DNA of 64,000 nt from Eremomyces bilateralis CBS 781.70. Taxonomy: Eukaryota; Ascomycota; Dothideomycetes; Eremomycetales; Eremomycetaceae. Positions 58,617-64,000 of the stretch are shown here, piece by piece; position 1 is the first letter of the stretch; each line of letters starts with the position of its first letter. Location: contig NW_022985097.1 in the NCBI RefSeq assembly GCF_010015585.1, forward strand, positions 166,260 through 230,259, in the 5' to 3' direction. Position numbers and translations under genes: made by a program. The notes beneath the pieces were generated by a model. The model had not been told where the DNA came from. It made no database searches and saw only the letters and a list, made by a program, of their open reading frames with translations.

Positions 58617-59930
58617 TCATAAGTCGAGAGTCATAAAAACTCCACCATCTGAGGTCCTTTGGATCGCTCCACGAGTCGCTCCTGTACCACGCCTTTGATT
58701 TGCTCCCCTCGCACGCCTTGGATTTGCTCCCCTCGCACGTCTTTGCCTTGGTATAGGCTGTGGGCGTGGAGCACGATTAGCCTCTCGATCTGCGGTTTCA
58801 AATCCAACCTCTTCGCAATGAGAGGACGTTCCACGCGGTGTAGGCGTAGACTGCGAGGCTTGGAGTTCACCAGATGGAGAGACCAAGACAATGCCCTGTA
58901 GCTTTGGCTGGCGAACGGTCCGCTGAGAGGTAGGAATTGCAGGCTCTCGAAGATGACGGAATGGATCCTGTGCAGGACCGAAGACAGGCTTCCTGAAATA
59001 TAGCCAGTGCTCATCAATCAAGGAAAGGGGAATCTGCCAGTCTCTAATCCGCCGGAGGTTCTCGCTAATAGTATGGGAGCACGGTAGGCCCATCGATTTA
59101 GCAAAAGTCCCTGTACAAGGCTGGAGAGGTATAGGGCGGGTAAGGAGAGTCGCGCGAGCTAATTGAGTCTGTTCCATCAGCTAATTCAAGGCCGGTTTGG
59201 AGACCCTGTCGAGGAGGTCGTCAGAGATGACTGAATTACATCTCCACCGCGTTAAAGTCCTAATAGAGGCCGTATCGTTGGCGGCAATAGACTCATTGGC
59301 GTTCTGTACGACTGCCTGGAGTATCAGAGTAGTCACATTCATCAAATCTTCTTTTGCTTCTGTAACGTGCTGCTTGATCACGCCGTGAGCGCATAGTTAG
59401 CAAAATTCCCGAACTCAAAGTATGTGTTAGAACCGCGGAGTCTCCATTATAGCCATTTCCAGAGATATCAACGTACGTATCTCATAGCTCGATCTCACTT
59501 TGATCTCCGCGGTTTTAAAGCCACTTACCTTCTTAAAATCTTTCAGAAATTGAGCACGGAGCTTCCTCATGTCCTCCCTTTGCGCCTTTGTCTGATATAA
59601 GATATCAAGATGTCTTGGAAGTACGAACTTTCGCGTGAGATTGGTATTAACATTCATAAAGATATGCCAATTACATAGATGGCGCGGAATCCCGGCGAAA
59701 ACGAGCTCGGGTGCATTGATCAAGGCGTCCTCGCTATCCGTGAGTATTAGACGTGGAAGAAGTATACCTATGGCACTTTTGAGCTGACTTAATACCCAAA
59801 TATAGTCGTCTTCGGTTTCTCCCTTCATAAAGGCGAACGCGATATCAAAGTTTGTCTTTGATGCCGTTGCCCCAACGGCATGGAAGAGAGGCATCTTGTA
59901 CTTATTAGGGCTTGTCTACTTCGTAGCTGG
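58617..59930 (-). pseudogene. Mutator-like (MULE) transposase remnant
   Basis: The minus strand holds, in order, the MULE domain start (NKYKMPLFHAVGATASKTN, ETEDDYIWVLSQLKSAIG, LPRLILTDSEDALINA with a catalytic Asp, GIPRHLCNWHIFMNVNTNL), then a C-terminal Zn-knuckle/SWIM-like part (GTFAKSMGLPCSHTI) and a basic tail with repeated RRARGAN units. The pieces are separated by a frame break near 59400 and an in-frame TAG at about 59180 (KPALN*LMEQTQ). The N-terminal DNA-binding part is missing. It is an inactive copy, abutting the Helitron. Confidence 0.75.
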
Positions 59931-60267
59931 CAGGTTTAAGAAGCAGGGGCCAGGTGGGCGTTTTGGCTTCTCTATTATCACGAGCGTAGCGAGTTACTTA
60001 AGTGGTATTGGTAGAATCAAAAACTTTTTATTGCCCTCTCATTGGCTAGACAGGGGTTCGCGAAAGGAAACCACGTGATTTATGAGAGGAAACCACGTGA
60101 TTTCGATGCTTTTTACTGTTTACTTTCTGTCGCTCTCTTTCCTCTCCACCACTCTTCCCACATGGGCCTCGCAGGGAGGCCTAACGGGCGTAGGGATACC
60201 AATCAATCAATCTACTTCTTATTCCTGATCTACCACTTACTTATCCTTCTATTATTACGCCTCCGAC

Positions 60268-63200
60268 ATGTCATCTTCTGGAGACGCCGGTGGTAGAGTA
60301 TGCTCGAATTGTAGGTCCTGGAGGGTTGATAAGGAGTTTACTTCGAAGCGTCGCCGACTACTGGTCAAGAAGTGCTGGCGATGTCGTTACGGCCACGATC
60401 ATGGTGATGCTGTAGGTAGAGTGAATGATTCGAATACGTTCAAGCTGACATCATTAGACCCCCTATCTTCGACCCGCCGCTACGTCTACGCGAGACGCCT
60501 CGTCCTCGCAACCAACCGACACTGAGGACGATAGGTCTTGGAGGCGGGAGGCTTCCCTATTCCACCGTGCCGGAATACATAGCCAAGACGATGGGGATAG
60601 AGCCGCTGCTCGCAGGGAGTATAATGCTATGTCACGGGCTCATCGCGCTGCTACTCGTCTACACCGTAATGTCCAGCCGCTACCAACGTTCGGGGATTAT
60701 CTCCAACGACGGAGGCTATCACCTTCACATCAACCGCAATCAGGTCAAGGTGCTCCTGATGATGGCGACAACGGGTTTAGGCGTCTAAGTCCGATCTCCT
60801 TGGCCGGGTTATCCCAAATTCAGGGCGATGAGCAACCCCGTACACGTCATCAGGAAGATGAGCAACGCGATCGTACACGTCAACGGACAGATGAGCAAAG
60901 CGATCGTACACGTCAACGGAGAGATGAGCAACGCAATCGTACACGTCAACAGCGAGATGATGGTCGTACAGAAGCACTTCAGCGCGGAGATGTTCGCCTC
61001 GATCCCCAGTCCCGGGATTTCAACATCCAGGATGCCAATCTTTCCGAGCAGGATTGGGGATACGTTAAGGCCTTCCACCAGGAGATGGCTAGTTTGAACC
61101 TTGAGCACTGCGCCCAATGTGACGAAAAATGGTTTGATATGCGTCTCGTGGATGGTATATGTCATCGATGTAGGATCGACGATAGGAAACGAGGCGATTT
61201 ACCACCGCTGTATTCCGCAGAGAATCATTTAAATCCTGGTCTGGGCCCGTCGCATCACAATCTTCCTGAGTTATCTCAAGTAGAGGAGCTCCTTATCGCC
61301 CGTGTCCATTGTGCTGTGGAGGTTCGAAAGGTTAACGGTCTTCAGTACCGTTATACAGGACATATCATCAACTTTATGAGAGACGTGGGGCGTGTATACA
61401 ATCGACTACCTCTCCTTCCGAAAGACCTTGAGATCGTTGTCCTTCGCCCTGCGAATTGGGATCAGGATCCCCGTATGCAGCGCCAGTTTCGACGCGACTA
61501 CCGTGTTCGCCGTACTGTCATCGAGCAGTGGCTAACCCATCTCAAGGTTCACCCCCCTAGATATCTGTCGTGAGCAGTTGCTAACCCATCTAAAGGTTTA
61601 CCACCCCGGATATCGCGATGTCGTCGTCGACCCTAGCCGCGTGCAGCATCTTCCTATTGATGATAGTATTATGGAAGAGGTCGGCGTCCAGACTATTGAG
61701 GAAGAAGAGCTAGGAGGCGGCGATGACGATACGGGAGACGAGGTAGATTACGTCGCCGTAGTCCCGGATCTCCTCCAACCCCAGACGGAGATGGAGCAAC
61801 TTCGGCAGCATGTCGATGATGCTCATGAACGTCGACGTGAGCATCTGACGATGCCTGAGTTTAGATTGACTCCTCTATCTGAGTTTAACCACTCTCAGGC
61901 TCTTCTAAGCCTGGCGTTCCCAAGCTGCTTCCCCTGCGGTATTGGGGACTTCGTTCATCCCCGTCTCCGTAAGGTAGAGTATCGTGAATATATTAAGCAT
62001 CTGATGAGGTTCCACGATGGTCGCTTTGCGAAACATCCGCGCCTACGGTATGTCCTTTTTAACACTCTTTTCCGGAAACAGGTCAGTACCCGTGCATCTT
62101 ACTTCGTTCGTCAACGTCCTGAGCATAATGATCTATCTCTTGAGGAACTCCGTGCTGCTTTTGCGGATGACTCTCCTGAAGCCCAGGCCCTTCTGAACTC
62201 TATTATCCGTTTTTCAGGGAGTCTACGCGGCACGCGGCCCTATTGGATTGGGCGTGGTAAGCAGCTTGAAGCTACCGTGCAATGGTTTGGGTCTCCCGAC
62301 ATCTTTTTAACGCTGTCGGCCGCCGATTACCACTGGGATGATCTACAGCGTCATTTACCTCAATATGAGGAGTGGCGTAATGGATCTCCAGCGGAGCGGA
62401 TCTCAATCTCACGCCGGAACCTCCGAGACTATCCCCATATCGCCGCCTTCCTCTTTCATCGGCGCCGTGAGGCTCTCTACAAGAATTTAGTAGATCCTAA
62501 GTTTAACATCCGCGATCAATGGGGCCGATACGAGTGGCAGGGTCGCGGCTCGTCGCACTCACATTTCCTCCTCTGGCTAGACCGTGCCTGCCCTAACAGC
62601 GAGCTTGATCGTATCCCTACGGAGGATCTCCCTGCCGCCCTTGAGAAATTTGCGCAGTTCTGGGGCGGTCACATCACGGCGTTAAACCCCGAACCTTCCC
62701 GTCGGGTGCGACCAGAGGATGAGCGGAGTGCTATCGCGCTAAGTCCCCACACCCAGGAGAATATACTGGCCCATTACTCGGCTATCATCAACCGTGTACA
62801 GAGGCACCACTGCAGTGATGCGTACTGCCTCCGTACGAATAAACGCACTGACCGGAAGGAGTGTCGTTTCTACGCCCCATGGCGGATCCGGGATGTGCCT
62901 GTGGTTACGAAGGATGAAGGCAACCCTAGGTTCTTTAACTTTCGCGGTATCCGGAACGATGATCGGTTAAATCACAGCAACCCTGCCCTTATCACAGCCT
63001 GGCTTGCGAATATCGATATCACGCCCTGTACAGGGAGTCGAGCAGTATTAGCGTATCTTGGAAAGTACTGCTCAAAACCAGAGAAGAAGACGGCCACCTT
63101 CCACGATATCCTAAAACATCTCCTAACGATCGTTCCCGAACATACGCGCCGGCCATTCCTTTCGCTGACCACGAAGATTATGAATCGTCTAATTGGTGAG

Positions 63201-64000
63201 CGGGATTGGTCAGCCCAGGAGGTTTCCCATATTCTTCTTGATCTCCCCCTCCAAGTCTCTTCACGCGTGGTGATTTCCGTCGATTGTCGCCCGGAGGTGG
63301 AGCAGCCCCAAGGAATTGAAATCCAGGACGATGGGACTATCCAGAGCGGCCTCTCCCCTCTTCAAAAGTATAAGCAAAGACCTGAAGCGTTTAACGACAT
63401 TTCCTATCTTGAGTTTCTACGTTGCTATGAATTCGCACGGGTTAACTCAATTCGGAAGAGAGGAGAAGGGAAGGAGCGGGCGTTAAATTACTTCCCCCGA
63501 TATTCATCGGTCGGCGATACCCGCGAAGACTGGTGTCGCGTTAAACTGATGCTACATCACCCCTTCCGCCGTATGGATGATCTCCTCCGGCCCGAGCTTG
63601 ATGGTCTGCTTTTTGCGTCGTATTCTGAGGTGTATTCCGCGTCTTGCGTGAATGGTCAGCATAACCATCCGGTGGATCATTACGACCCTATTGTTCTTGC
63701 GGACGAGGATGAGTTTGAAGAAGGCGCCAATGAGGAGGAGGATCAGCAAGGGAGCTGGGATGAGCTCGCCGGTCAACTGCCTGGTCGCGATAGAACCGTT
63801 CTAGAGGACCCAGATGCCCTTGGTCAACGACCTCTTGACCGTGAGTACGATTGGGCGTCCCATGTCGGGAAGTATGAGATTACGAAGGAGTGGTGGGCCA
63901 CTGCAAAGGCCCAGTATCCCTATATTCATGAAGCTGTTCCCTTCGCACCTGATACCGTTGAAAAGCTGAACGCTAAACAACGTATAACATACGATATCCT
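60268..64000 (+). CDS. Helitron Rep/helicase protein, frame broken by a 49-bp duplication, 3' end outside window
   Basis: Exon 1 60268-60411 encodes a Cys-rich start (VCSNCRSW, KKCWRCRYG). Intron 60412-60457 (GTAGGT..CATTAG) joins it to DATPYLRPAATSTRD. The frame then passes through an 11-aa repeat and CAQCDEKWFDM/CHRC to a stop at 61571-61573 caused by a 49-bp tandem duplication. The reading resumes at 61572 and is open to the window end: Helitron_like_N region, Rep two-His motif SSHSHFLLWL and Rep Tyr region VLAYLGKYCSKPEKK. It ends at KLNAKQRITYDIL, the start of the PIF1-type helicase. Otherwise it is well preserved. Confidence 0.85.
60828..60956. repeat. 33-bp tandem repeat within the Helitron gene
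   Basis: Four copies (30, 33, 33 and 33 bp) starting ATGAGCAA, at 60828-60857, 60858-60890, 60891-60923 and 60924-60956. In the Rep frame they encode an 11-residue DEQRDRTRQRT-type repeat. The reverse strand is also open across them. Confidence 0.93.
61523..61620. repeat. 49-bp tandem duplication in the Helitron gene
   Basis: Copy 1 is 61523-61571 and copy 2 is 61572-61620, both beginning GAGCAGT and containing GCTAACCCATCT. They differ at several positions. 49 is not a multiple of three, so the reading frame is shifted and stopped. Confidence 0.85.

Larger units (their letters stand above)
59971..64000 (+). mobile_element. Helitron (rolling-circle transposon), 5' part; continues past the window
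   Basis: The RepHel gene is clear (next entry). The left end is uncertain: a candidate terminus begins TCTATTATCACGAGCG at 59971, and a 17-bp direct repeat AGGAAACCACGTGATTT (about 60065-60081 and 60087-60103) precedes the gene. Helitron ends start with TC and insert between A and T, but no right end is in view to confirm this. Confidence 0.75.

Noticed and set aside
61523-61620. Splicing out of one 49-bp duplicate in the Helitron
   Set aside because: The GT..AG pairs available remove 33 or 50 nt and do not restore the frame.

Overview
The window is nuclear DNA of a filamentous ascomycete, most likely Eurotiales (Aspergillus-like). Genes carry short GT..AG introns (about 45-80 nt), coding parts are GC-rich at third codon positions, and the proteins (Dph1, Ess1/Pin1, Rpb9, Set9, Rfc5, SteC/Ste11, signal peptide peptidase, complex I B8 subunit, peroxisomal ABCD transporter) read like Aspergillus orthologues. 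I rebuilt exon structures by hand from splice motifs and frame continuity; no transcript data or database search was used.

Region 1 (1-12.1 kb): the 3' end of an unrecognised gene, dph1 (diphthamide synthesis), a fungal-specific helical protein, ess1/pin1 (proline isomerase), a decayed RecQ-like helicase relic and a Cys-rich secreted, probably GPI-anchored protein. Region 2 (12.1-16.1 kb): a complete Fot1/pogo-type DNA transposon (45-bp terminal inverted repeats, TA duplication, frameshifted transposase), an aldo/keto reductase and a MITE-like inverted-repeat element.

Region 3 (16.3-23.4 kb): a housekeeping block with rpb9, mitochondrial uL14m, set9 (H4K20 methyltransferase) and rfc5 (clamp loader). 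Region 4 (24.9-33.4 kb): a second Cys-rich secreted protein, then three genes on the minus strand (DGAT1-type acyltransferase, Baeyer-Villiger-like flavin monooxygenase, DUF3445 protein) that could share a lipid or oxidative pathway. Region 5 (34.5-47.6 kb): an amino-acid permease relic, then a compact conserved block: ABCD peroxisomal transporter, NFKBIL1-like protein, complex I B8 subunit, signal peptide peptidase and the MAPKKK steC.

Region 6 (47.6-64 kb) is accessory. It has a gene-poor 4.4 kb stretch, a secreted berberine-bridge-like FAD oxidase, a metallo-beta-lactamase-fold gene interrupted by a 19/20-bp triplication, a 5'-truncated rhomboid, a PD-(D/E)XK nuclease-like gene, a decayed MULE transposase and a Helitron that runs off the right edge.

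The most unusual points are: (1) rpb9, whose second intron is 611 nt, has a weak donor and stays open in frame for 127 codons ending in a Cys-rich, CxxC-containing tail, which suggests an alternative Rpb9 C-terminus; (2) the stop-free, 3n first intron of ess1, made of a 12-bp minisatellite placed directly after an ATG-only exon; (3) the triplication that puts a stop into the lactamase-fold gene; (4) a 49-bp tandem duplication that breaks the Helitron Rep/helicase frame. I found no tRNA, rRNA or CRISPR.
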